A DNA stretch of 7,083 bases from an uncultured Collinsella sp. (GCA_902482185.1 CABSZR010000071.1:1-7083); one strand, 5' to 3'; positions 1-5,534 are shown, counted from the stretch's first letter. The notes: generated from the letters alone by a model not told the origin. Numbers and translations are program-made.

Positions 1-174
1 GTCAGTGCGCTCAAACGACACGCCGCCGGCACCGCCGCCAAGGTTCGCCATCGCCAAGCCGCTCGCCATCGCAATGACGACCAGTATCGCCACGACCACC
101 GCCTTATGACCGAACAGCTTGTCCGCCAAGCGGTCCATCTTTTTGACCCGTTCGTGTTGTTCGCGCTGCGCCAT
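1..174 (-). CDS. N-terminus of unidentified membrane-anchored protein (partial)
   Basis: The first 58 residues of a protein are visible; the rest lies beyond the left edge. The ATG at 174-172 is preceded by GGGAGG (187-182), with 7 nt between GGAGG and the start, so the start is well supported. Residues 1-24 are charged and basic (MAQREQHERVKKMDRLADKL), followed by a hydrophobic stretch at about residues 25-44 (AVVVAILVVIAMASGLAMA), then a Gly-rich segment and VSFERTD. This looks like a short cytoplasmic tail, one membrane-spanning or signal-anchor helix, and the start of an exported region. Positive charges before the helix fit an N-in orientation. A transporter with a large external loop after the first helix, or a single-pass anchored protein, would both fit. 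I do not recognise the family. It follows the thiI terminator and is probably its own transcription unit. Confidence 0.75.
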   Translation of the reverse strand, partial: MAQREQHERVKKMDRLADKLFGHKAVVVAILVVIAMASGLAMANLGGGAGGVSFERTD

Positions 175-180
175 AGCAAA

Positions 181-187
181 ACCTCCC
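181..187 (-). promoter_or_regulatory. Strong ribosome binding site of the left-edge gene
   Basis: On the minus strand this reads GGGAGGT, a near-perfect match to the anti-Shine-Dalgarno sequence, with 7 nt between GGAGG and the ATG at 174-172. It supports that start even though the rest of the gene is missing. Confidence 0.75.
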
Positions 188-231
188 AACACCATCGTGT
201 CAGGAAAGGAGATCCGCAACAGCGACGCTCC

Positions 232-263
232 AAAACCGGTTTTAGCGGTCAAACCAAAAACCG
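232..263. repeat. Palindrome and inverted repeat in the leader of the left-edge gene
   Basis: AAAACCGGTTTT at 232-243 is a perfect 12-bp palindrome. Its right half also pairs with a second copy: CGGTTTT (237-243) is the inverse of AAAACCG (257-263), with a 13-nt spacer. Further GGTTT-type runs occur nearby on the minus strand (up to about 272). It lies 58 to 89 nt upstream of the left-edge gene's start, so it could be an operator or a leader hairpin. No clear -35/-10 pair was found around it. Confidence 0.4.
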
Positions 264-344
264 ACCAAAACCTTGCACAAATCTGTCCATTTATTCAGGC
301 ACACGTCAGCAAATGAACACTTAGCCGCAAAATGCCCAGATAGC

Positions 345-377
345 AAAAGACCGACGATGCAGGCGCATCGTCGGTCT
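345..377 (-). terminator. Intrinsic terminator downstream of thiI
   Basis: GACCGACGATGC (349-360) and GCATCGTCGGTC (365-376) form a perfect 12-bp stem with a 4-nt loop, extended by one A-T pair (348/377). On the minus strand the stem runs directly into TTTT (348-345). It begins 11 nt after the thiI stop codon. The position and structure fit a Rho-independent end for the mihF-gmk-rpoZ-thiI unit. The T-run is short, so termination efficiency may be moderate. Confidence 0.85.
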
Positions 378-387
378 ATGCACAAAT

Positions 388-1632
388 TTACTCGTGATCT
401 TGGTAAATCTCACGCGGAGCAAGCTCCGAATGTTTGCATTTTAAGGTCTTGGGGGCCTTATACGTGTTGCTCTCGAAGTCGATGTACTCGGTCTGCTTGA
501 GCAGGCGCTCGATCATCTCCTCGTGATCGAACAACTCCCAGGCCTCATGCACGGCATCGAGTTTAGCGTGCGTCTCGGGACGGCGCGGCATAAAGAGCGT
601 GCAGCAGTCGGGAGCGGCCTCAGTCGAGATATCGAACGTACCGATCTCCTCGGCGCGCGCGATGATCTCCTGCTTGTCCGAACCGATGAGAGGGCGGAAC
701 ACGGGGATCTTCACGGCCTCGTTGACGGCCATGATGTTCTCAAGCGTTTGGGAGGCAACCTGCCCAAGCGATTCGCCTGTAACGATGGCCTTGGCGCCCT
801 CGATGTGTGCAATGCGCTCGGCAACCGAATACATAATGCGGCGATACATGATCACGCGCAGATTGCTGGGACAGGTGACCGAAATCTCACGCTGGCAGTC
901 GCCAAACGGCACCACGTACAGGCGGCCGATCTGGACACCCGGCTCAAGCGCACGGATGATGTCCTGCACCAAATACTCGCTCGTATCGGGCGTCTGCGGA
1001 CGACCGGAGAAATGTACCGGCACGCACACCGCGCCGCGACGTGCGAGCATCCAGGTCGCCACCGGAGAATCGATACCCGACGACAGGAGCGTCACGACCT
1101 TGCCGGCAGAACCCACCGGCAGACCGCCCACGCCGCGCTCGGAGCGCGCGTACACATAAACGCTACCCTGGACCACCAGTACGTGCACCATCGCATCGGG
1201 GTCGTGCATTTGAACCTTTTTTTCGGGGAAGGCCTCGCACAACACCTCGCCCACCTGACGATTGATATCAATCGAGGTGAGCTCATAGTCGGTGTTAGAG
1301 CGCTTGGCATGCACCTTAAACGACTCGAAGGGACCAAATTCGCGCAGCGCCTTCACGGCGGCGGCGCAGTACTCCTGCGGGTCGCGGTTGGTGTGATACG
1401 CCAAAGACACACGAGCAACGCCGGGAACGGTGCGAATGACACGCGCCGCCTCGTCGGCCTGATGCTCGTTAAAGGTCACGAGGATATAACCGGAAATTCG
1501 AGACACGGCATTCACGGAAAAGGCGGCCAAGGCCGCCTTGATGTTATCCATGAGGATATGCTCAAAATGTGCGCGGTTCTTACCCTTCAGTCCAACCTCG
1601 TGATAGTGGACCAGGCAGACGCGAGCCGCCAT
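388..1632 (-). CDS. thiI: tRNA 4-thiouridine synthetase ThiI (no rhodanese domain)
   Basis: A 414-residue protein. In the family it adenylates uridine 8 of tRNA and replaces the oxygen with sulfur to give 4-thiouridine, in the cytoplasm; some members also supply sulfur for thiamine thiazole. The N-terminal ferredoxin-like region and THUMP RNA-binding domain cover about residues 1-165. A PP-loop ATPase follows, with SSGIDSP at 184-190 (the second position is Ser rather than the usual Gly; the Asp is kept as D188), and the family motif TGESLGQVASQT at 285-296. PDCC at 341-344 fits the region of the catalytic cysteine known from E. coli (Cys344). The protein ends about 70 residues later, so the rhodanese domain of the 482-residue E. 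coli protein is absent. Such short forms, as in Bacillus subtilis, take sulfur directly from a partner cysteine desulfurase. The ATG directly follows the rpoZ stop (TAAATG) and has no strong SD, which suggests translational coupling. Confidence 0.95.
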   Translation of the reverse strand: MAARVCLVHYHEVGLKGKNRAHFEHILMDNIKAALAAFSVNAVSRISGYILVTFNEHQADEAARVIRTVPGVARVSLAYHTNRDPQEYCAAAVKALREFGPFESFKVHAKRSNTDYELTSIDINRQVGEVLCEAFPEKKVQMHDPDAMVHVLVVQGSVYVYARSERGVGGLPVGSAGKVVTLLSSGIDSPVATWMLARRGAVCVPVHFSGRPQTPDTSEYLVQDIIRALEPGVQIGRLYVVPFGDCQREISVTCPSNLRVIMYRRIMYSVAERIAHIEGAKAIVTGESLGQVASQTLENIMAVNEAVKIPVFRPLIGSDKQEIIARAEEIGTFDISTEAAPDCCTLFMPRRPETHAKLDAVHEAWELFDHEEMIERLLKQTEYIDFESNTYKAPKTLKCKHSELAPREIYQDHE

Positions 1633-1914
1633 TTAGGCTTCAGCAACCTTGTGGCCGAGCGCCTTCTCATAACGGGCCTCGTCGTAAGAGATGTCGCCGT
1701 CGTCAATCTCATCCATAGCCATCGAAATGGTATCGGCACCGGAAAGCCCGATGGTGATGTCATCGACATCCTGGACGGCAAGCACGCGGTTGTGCTGGCC
1801 ACGCAGCATGCTATTGATGTCGCAGGCGCGCTTGGAGGCAAGCGAAGCGAGCAGGAAGCGGTTATGATCGGTCTTCTCCAGAAGATCGTCAATGCAAGGC
1901 TTTACAACGGACAC
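1633..1914 (-). CDS. rpoZ: RNA polymerase omega subunit
   Basis: A 93-residue protein. Omega wraps the C-terminal tail of beta-prime, helps assemble and stabilise RNA polymerase, and in some bacteria contributes to ppGpp response. The recognisable segment is at residues 18-37, with NRFLLASLASKRACDI matching the family's conserved helix (R-Y/F-x-L-V-x-x-A-S-K-R-A). Before it lies KPCIDDLLEK, and the C-terminal half is acidic (VDDITIGLSG, MDEIDDGDIS), as is common in the family. The start is GTG at 1914-1912. The gmk stop codon is 5 nt upstream, and purine-rich sequence over the end of gmk (AAAGGATCTGAGG, 1930-1918) can act as the ribosome binding site. The length is typical for actinobacterial omega. 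Its stop TAA abuts the thiI ATG with no gap. Confidence 0.93.
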   Translation of the reverse strand: MSVVKPCIDDLLEKTDHNRFLLASLASKRACDINSMLRGQHNRVLAVQDVDDITIGLSGADTISMAMDEIDDGDISYDEARYEKALGHKVAEA

Positions 1915-1919
1915 GGACC

Positions 1920-2489
1920 TCAGATCCTTTCATGCATATCGAGAACGCGAACGAGCTCATCGGTCGCGCGGTCGAGATCGTCATTCACCACGACGTCGTC
2001 GTAGCGGTCGGCAAGGGCAAGCTCATGGGCGGCGTTTGCCATACGCAGCTCAATCGTCTCGGGCGTCTCGGTACCGCGACCGACTAGACGCTCGCGAAGC
2101 ACCTCGAGCGAAGGTGGCTTGATAAAGATCAACACGGCCTCGGGGAAACGCTCCTTCACCTGCAGGGCGCCCTGGACATCGATCTCCAAAATCAGAGACG
2201 CGCCCGAGGCGAGCTTGGATGTGACCTCGCTCACCAACGTGCCGTAGCAGTTACCGTGGACCTCGGCCCACTCAACAAACTCACCGTTTGCCACGCGGCG
2301 GTCGAACTCCTCGCGCGTCAGAAAAAAGAAGTTGACGCCGTCGACCTCACCTTTGCGTGGTGCTCGCGTGGTAGCCGAAACCGTCAGGCCCAGATTCGAG
2401 CGGCGCTCGCGCACACGAGTGACGAGCGTACCCTTGCCTGCGCCTGACGGTCCAGAAATCACAAAGAGCTTGGAATCCTGAGCGCTCAC
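1920..2489 (-). CDS. gmk: Guanylate kinase
   Basis: A 189-residue cytoplasmic enzyme that phosphorylates GMP to GDP with ATP, an essential step in GTP supply. The Walker A P-loop GPSGAGKGTL is at residues 13-22. The GMP-binding region follows (SATTRAPRKGEVDGVNFFF, 38-56), with VEWAEVHGNCYGT at 72-84, EIDVQGA at 102-108, and the lid segment RGTETPETIELRM at 138-150. All hallmark motifs are present and the length is normal. The start is GTG at 2489-2487, immediately after the mihF stop (TAAGTG), with only weak SD-like sequence inside the mihF end, so translation is probably coupled to mihF. The gene ends 5 nt before the rpoZ GTG. Linkage of gmk with rpoZ is widespread in bacteria. Confidence 0.97.
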   Translation of the reverse strand: MSAQDSKLFVISGPSGAGKGTLVTRVRERRSNLGLTVSATTRAPRKGEVDGVNFFFLTREEFDRRVANGEFVEWAEVHGNCYGTLVSEVTSKLASGASLILEIDVQGALQVKERFPEAVLIFIKPPSLEVLRERLVGRGTETPETIELRMANAAHELALADRYDDVVVNDDLDRATDELVRVLDMHERI

Positions 2490-2798
2490 TTATTTGGTCA
2501 GCTGCTCGAGGAGCTGCTCGCGCTGACGGACGCCGAGGCCCTGGACGCGACGGGTAGCGGAGATGCCGAGCTCCTCCATGATCTTGGCGGCCTTGGCCTT
2601 GCCATAACCAGGGAGAGACTCGATGAGGGTGGAAACCTTCATGCGGGAAGCGATGGGGTCATCGGAGTTGAGCACGGACTCGAGGGACTTCTCACCCTTC
2701 TTGATCTGCTCGCGAAGCTCAGCGCGGGCGTGACGTGCGGCAGCAGCCTTCTCAAGAGCCTGCTTGCGCTGCTCATCGGTAAGCTGAGGGAGTGCCAT
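2490..2798 (-). CDS. mihF: Actinobacterial integration host factor (mIHF-type nucleoid protein)
   Basis: A 102-residue basic DNA-binding protein of the actinobacterial IHF family, unrelated in fold to the HU/IHF proteins of Proteobacteria. Family members bind and bend DNA, compact the nucleoid and were first found as a cofactor of mycobacteriophage L5 integration. The N-terminal half is a charged helical region (residues 7-40, rich in Lys, Arg, Glu and Ala). The core is the helix-two-turn-helix segment SLPGYGKAKAAKIMEELGIS (61-80), followed by RRVQGLGVRQREQLL (83-97); both match the family strongly. I chose the ATG at 2798-2796, since GGAGG (2808-2804) lies 5 nt upstream. A longer reading from TTG at 2810 would start inside that ribosome binding site. 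It is the first gene of the mihF-gmk-rpoZ-thiI unit, and the order pyrF, mihF, gmk, rpoZ resembles mycobacteria. Confidence 0.93.
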   Translation of the reverse strand: MALPQLTDEQRKQALEKAAAARHARAELREQIKKGEKSLESVLNSDDPIASRMKVSTLIESLPGYGKAKAAKIMEELGISATRRVQGLGVRQREQLLEQLTK

Positions 2799-2803
2799 TC
2801 GTA

Positions 2804-2808
2804 CCTCC
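2804..2808 (-). promoter_or_regulatory. Ribosome binding site deciding the mihF start
   Basis: GGAGG on the minus strand, 5 nt before the ATG at 2798-2796. It decides between this ATG and the in-frame TTG at 2810-2808, which overlaps the site itself and is therefore unlikely. Confidence 0.8.
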
Positions 2809-2839
2809 AAAAAGTTGGGTTATATCTGATTCAATAATT

Positions 2840-2872
2840 GGCATTTTAGCACGTAGAACGTACAAAATGCCC
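2840..2872 (-). promoter_or_regulatory. Probable mihF promoter (extended -10) embedded in a dyad operator
   Basis: On the minus strand, TGCTAAAAT (2851-2843) is a good extended -10 element; transcription would start about 38 nt before the mihF ATG. There is no good -35, as is usual with extended -10 promoters. The same DNA is a long imperfect inverted repeat: GGCATTTT (2840-2847) pairs with AAAATGCC (2864-2871), and the inner part continues as ACGT-AGA-ACGT with one bulge and one G-T pair. The dyad covers both the -10 and the -35 region, which is where a repressor would sit. The promoter is inferred; the symmetry is seen directly. A weaker alternative -10, TATAAC, lies at 2824-2819. Confidence 0.45.
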
Positions 2873-2934
2873 AATCGCGGCTCCATAGGTTAGACGATAC
2901 CCGCAAAAAGTGCAATATACTGCGCCCAAAGTTA

Positions 2935-2992
2935 AGCCCCTGACCTGCGATTCCACACAAAGGATGGGAAAGTTTACGCAGGCACAGGGGCT
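2935..2992 (-). terminator. Long imperfect hairpin after pyrF, probable terminator or structured RNA
   Basis: AGCCCCTG (2935-2942) pairs with CAGGGGCT (2985-2992), and CCTGCG (2944-2949) pairs with CGCAGG (2977-2982), separated by a small asymmetric internal loop. The 27-nt apical region can add a short TTCC/GGAA helix. On the minus strand the stem is followed by TTAACTTTGG, on the plus strand by ATTTTGTG; neither is a strong T-run. It lies 45 nt after the pyrF stop and before the mihF promoter, so ending the pyr transcript is the simplest role. The long apical loop and layered helices also fit a small structured RNA. Confidence 0.45.
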
Positions 2993-3037
2993 ATTTTGTG
3001 CTAATGAGACCCAAAAGTGGTGACTTAGGGGAATCTT

Positions 3038-3754
3038 TTAGGCGACGTTTTCGACCAGCTCAGCGACAATAGCGTCAAAGGCGGCAACCGGATCGTCGGC
3101 GCCGGTGATGGGACGGCCCACCACAATGTGGCTTGCGCCACGCTCGATAGCCTGGGAAGGCGTCGCCACGCGGGACTGGTCACCAAGGGCGGCACCCACC
3201 GGACGCACACCCGGAGTCACGATGAGGGCATCGGGGCCCAGCAGCTCACGCATGTCGTGAGCCTCCATCGGCGAGCACACGATACCGTCGATGCCGTTGG
3301 CCTGAGCGAGCTTTGCCAGGCGGGCGGCCTCCTCGGCCACGGGCGACTCGACGCCGATCTCGCTCAAGGCATCCTGGTTCATGCTCGTGAGCACGGTGAT
3401 GGCGACGAGCTTGGCGCGGTCCTCGCGCGCCTCCTCGGCGCCCTCGCGGCAGGCAGCGAGCATGGCGCCCGAACCCAAGCCGTGGACCGAAAGCAGATCG
3501 GCACCGGCAAGCGAGGCCGAGCGGGCGGCACCGCGAACCTGATGCGGAATATCATGGAACTTAAGGTCAAGGAAGACCTTAAAGCCCAGGTCCTTAAAGG
3601 TCTTGACGATCTCGGGGCCCTCAGCGTAATAGAGCGTCATGCCAACTTTGAGCCAAGCGGCATGACCAGAAAGCTCGTGGGCGAGCTCGAGTGCGCGCTC
3701 ACGGTCGCAGTCGAGGGCGACGATCACACGGTCGCGGGCATCGGTCTCTAGCAT
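3038..3754 (-). CDS. pyrF: Orotidine 5'-phosphate decarboxylase
   Basis: A 238-residue cytoplasmic TIM-barrel enzyme that decarboxylates OMP to UMP, the last step of de novo pyrimidine synthesis. VIVALDCD opens the barrel (residues 10-17). The catalytic signature FLDLKFHDIP is at 61-70, with D63, K65 and D68 forming the charged D-x-K-x-x-D network. VTPGVRP is at 179-185 and the phosphate-binding VVGRPIT at 211-217. The length (about 230-240) and motifs fit the group I (bacterial, B. subtilis/E. coli-like) family rather than the longer actinobacterial type of mycobacteria. The chosen ATG at 3754-3752 overlaps the end of pyrD by 7 nt, with an SD-like GGTAGGTG upstream. The frame stays open to 4003, but that extra part does not resemble this family and lies inside pyrD. 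Confidence 0.96.
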   Translation of the reverse strand: MLETDARDRVIVALDCDRERALELAHELSGHAAWLKVGMTLYYAEGPEIVKTFKDLGFKVFLDLKFHDIPHQVRGAARSASLAGADLLSVHGLGSGAMLAACREGAEEAREDRAKLVAITVLTSMNQDALSEIGVESPVAEEAARLAKLAQANGIDGIVCSPMEAHDMRELLGPDALIVTPGVRPVGAALGDQSRVATPSQAIERGASHIVVGRPITGADDPVAAFDAIVAELVENVA

Positions 3755-4671
3755 TCGAAAGCACCTACCAGCTCGTTGATGTCCTTTACGCCCTGGGACT
3801 CCGCCCAGGCCTCGAGCTCGTGCGCGATCTTGAGCGAAGCGCACGGATCGACGAAGTTGGCCATACCGACCGACACGCAGGTGGCGCCAGCCAGGATAAA
3901 CTCGGCCGCATCCTCGCCCGTCATGACACCGCCGACACCGTTGATGGGGATATCGACGGCCTGGGCAACCTCCCAGACCATGCGCACGGCGATGTGGTGG
4001 CACAGCGGGCCCGAAAGGCCGCCCTTGGGCTTGGCCACGCGGGACTTGCGGGTATGGACGTCGATGGCCATGCCCTGGATGGAGTTGATGACCGAAAGGC
4101 CGTCGGCGCCTGCGGCCTCGAGGGCCTTGGCGATCTCGGCGACGTTGACCGGGGCCATCTTCACAAACAGCGGCTTGTCGGTCACCTTGCGGCAGGCGGC
4201 CATGACGCCAGAGGCGCCCTCGGGCGTGGAGCCCATGGCAGCACCGCCGGCGGCAATGTTGGGGCAGCTCACGTTGATCTCATAGCCGGCAGCCCAGGGG
4301 CACAGCTCGACATACATCTCGAGTGCGCGGACAAACTCGTCAACGGAGTGGCCGGCAACCTGACAGATGACCTGGCAGCCGTCCTTGGACAGCTGTTCGA
4401 GCCACGGACCGGACTCACGGGCAAAGGCGGCCACGCCGGGGTTCTGAAGGCCCACGGAGTTGATCATACCGCCGGGAATCTCGGCCATGCGGGGCGCGGG
4501 GTTGCCGGGCCAGGGCTCGGCAGCGCAACCCTTGGTGGTGATGGCGCCCAGCTGCGAAACATCAAAGAAGTTCTGGAACTGCCAACCGTAGCCAAAGGTA
4601 CCGGCTGCGGTGTTGATGGGGTTCTGCATCTTGACGCCGCCGAAATCGACGGCCATGTTCACGGTACCCAC
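3748..4671 (-). CDS. pyrD: Dihydroorotate dehydrogenase, class 1B catalytic subunit
   Basis: A protein of about 307 residues with FMN that oxidises dihydroorotate to orotate. Class 1B enzymes pair with PyrK and pass electrons to NAD+, in the cytosol. NPINTAAGTFGYG near the N-terminus, ITTKGC, and GGMINSVGLQNPG match the family. The catalytic cysteine lies in NVSCPN (residues 133-138, Cys136), which marks class 1; class 2 enzymes use Ser. GLSGP is at 218-222, and the FMN-phosphate region GVGGVMTGEDA at 245-255. The start is uncertain. I give the GTG at 4671-4669, which overlaps the pyrK stop by one base and has GGTGG 7 nt upstream. GTG at 4662 and ATG at 4656 are also in frame, and the ATG would align better with B. 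subtilis PyrD. It overlaps pyrF by 7 nt. Confidence 0.95.
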   Translation of the reverse strand: MGTVNMAVDFGGVKMQNPINTAAGTFGYGWQFQNFFDVSQLGAITTKGCAAEPWPGNPAPRMAEIPGGMINSVGLQNPGVAAFARESGPWLEQLSKDGCQVICQVAGHSVDEFVRALEMYVELCPWAAGYEINVSCPNIAAGGAAMGSTPEGASGVMAACRKVTDKPLFVKMAPVNVAEIAKALEAAGADGLSVINSIQGMAIDVHTRKSRVAKPKGGLSGPLCHHIAVRMVWEVAQAVDIPINGVGGVMTGEDAAEFILAGATCVSVGMANFVDPCASLKIAHELEAWAESQGVKDINELVGAFEC

Positions 4672-5462
4672 TAGAAGACCACCACCTTGGAAGCATCGAA
4701 CACGGGGCCGCACATGCAGGCACCCTTCATACCGTCGACCGTCTCGACATTGCAGGTGTTGCAGGCGCCAAAGCCACAGCTCATCATGCGCTCAAGCGAC
4801 ACCTCGCAGTACGCACCGGCCTCGGCGGCAGCGGCGGCGACTTTCTTCATCATGACGGCGGGGCCGCAGCTGGCGACGTAGTCGTAGCCGCCCTCGCCGA
4901 GCAGCTCGGCTGCCGGGTCGGTGCAAAAACCGTGCGTGCCCAGCGTGCCATCGTCGGTGCACACGTTAACCGTGGCGCCCAGCGCGCGGAACTCATCGAC
5001 ACCCACGGCCTTGGAAGCGGTGCCAAAGCCCAGGCACACATCCACGTCAACACCCTGCTCGGCAAGCATACCGGCCAGGCACAGCACAGGAGGAACGCCG
5101 ATGCCACCGGCGACGAGCAGGGCCTTCCTGGTGCCCTCGGGTACCATCCAGCCACGGCCACCGGGGCCCAGCAGGTTAGAGGTGGAGCCAGGGCCCATCT
5201 GGGACAAACGACGGGTATCGTCGCCCACGACGGCGTACCACAGCTCGACGGTGCCGGCCTCGGCGTCGGCGCGATAGAAGCTCAGGGGCACGCGAAGCAG
5301 CGAGGACGCATCGCCGGGCACGGCAATGTTCACAAACTGACCGGGCTTGAGCGCACTTGCAAGCTTGGGGGCCGAGATGACGAGCGAGAAGATGCCGTCG
5401 GCGATCTCCTGGTTCGAGACGACCTCGAAGTCGTGCATGCGTGCAGTGGAAGGTGTGGGCAT
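4671..5462 (-). CDS. pyrK: Dihydroorotate dehydrogenase electron transfer subunit
   Basis: A 263-residue flavin and iron-sulfur subunit that takes electrons from PyrD FMN through a [2Fe-2S] cluster and FAD to NAD+. The N-terminal FAD-binding barrel shows LLRVPLSFY (residues 56-64), the R-x-P-S/T type motif of the ferredoxin reductase family. The NAD-binding domain has VAGGIGVPP (117-125) and SCGPAVM (198-204). The C-terminal cluster-binding region is CGFGACNTC followed by CMCGPVFD; Cys229, Cys234, Cys237 and Cys249 are the likely ligands, with an extra Cys251. The loop between ligands three and four is a few residues shorter than I recall for Lactococcus PyrK. The ATG at 5462-5460 has GGAG (5471-5468) 5 nt upstream. 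A longer frame to 5498 would begin upstream of that site. Confidence 0.95.
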   Translation of the reverse strand: MPTPSTARMHDFEVVSNQEIADGIFSLVISAPKLASALKPGQFVNIAVPGDASSLLRVPLSFYRADAEAGTVELWYAVVGDDTRRLSQMGPGSTSNLLGPGGRGWMVPEGTRKALLVAGGIGVPPVLCLAGMLAEQGVDVDVCLGFGTASKAVGVDEFRALGATVNVCTDDGTLGTHGFCTDPAAELLGEGGYDYVASCGPAVMMKKVAAAAAEAGAYCEVSLERMMSCGFGACNTCNVETVDGMKGACMCGPVFDASKVVVF

Positions 5463-5467
5463 AGACG

Positions 5468-5471
5468 CTCC
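5468..5471 (-). promoter_or_regulatory. Ribosome binding site deciding the pyrK start
   Basis: GGAG on the minus strand, 5 nt before the ATG at 5462. It decides against the upstream in-frame ATG at 5498, which has no comparable site. A hairpin (5478-5493) sits 6 nt upstream and could affect access to it. Confidence 0.65.
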
Positions 5472-5477
5472 AATCCC

Positions 5478-5493
5478 CCATGCGGTTGCATGG
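5478..5493 (-). promoter_or_regulatory. Small hairpin just upstream of the pyrK ribosome binding site
   Basis: On the minus strand CCATGC-AACC-GCATGG forms a perfect 6-bp stem with a 4-nt loop, followed by a run of Gs and then the pyrK GGAG. Its position suits translational control or mRNA stabilisation of pyrK. The AACC loop does not resemble the conserved PyrR binding loop of Bacillus pyr leaders, so I do not assign a regulator. Confidence 0.4.
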
Positions 5494-5494
5494 T

Positions 5495-5534
5495 CCAAAC
5501 GAACAGAAAGCGCGGCACCGCAAGGGCACCGCGC
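5495..5534 (-). terminator. Terminator-like hairpin between pyrC and pyrK (possible attenuator)
   Basis: On the minus strand, bases 5534-5510 fold as a 10-bp GC-rich stem (GCGCGGTGCC with GGTGCCGCGC, two G-U pairs) around a 5-nt loop. It is followed by TTTCTGTTCGTTTGG (5509-5495). The two G-U pairs become A-C mismatches on the other strand, so the structure favours the pyr transcript direction. It begins 20 nt after the pyrC stop and ends 48 nt before the pyrK ATG. It could end a fraction of transcripts after pyrC or act as an attenuator controlling pyrKDF. Confidence 0.6.

Noticed and set aside
523..2004. A 493-codon open frame on the plus strand
   Set aside because: It is antisense to thiI and rpoZ and part of gmk. 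Its translation is low-complexity (rich in His, Arg, Gly) with no family signature, as expected for the shadow frame of GC-rich genes.
2880..2935. TATATT/TATACT promoter-like boxes on both strands near 2914-2921
   Set aside because: No acceptable -35 element at suitable spacing on either strand, and no gene for the plus-strand version to drive.
3755..4003. N-terminal extension of pyrF
   Set aside because: The frame is open, but the added residues lie inside pyrD, are rich in Arg and Gly and do not match OMP decarboxylases. The ATG at 3754 gives the normal length.
3691..4674. A 327-codon open frame on the plus strand
   Set aside because: It is antisense to pyrD and shows no recognisable domain; composition is typical of a shadow frame.
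5463..5498. Upstream ATG for pyrK
   Set aside because: It lies in the hairpin region upstream of a good GGAG site that serves the ATG at 5462, and would add 12 residues not typical of the family.
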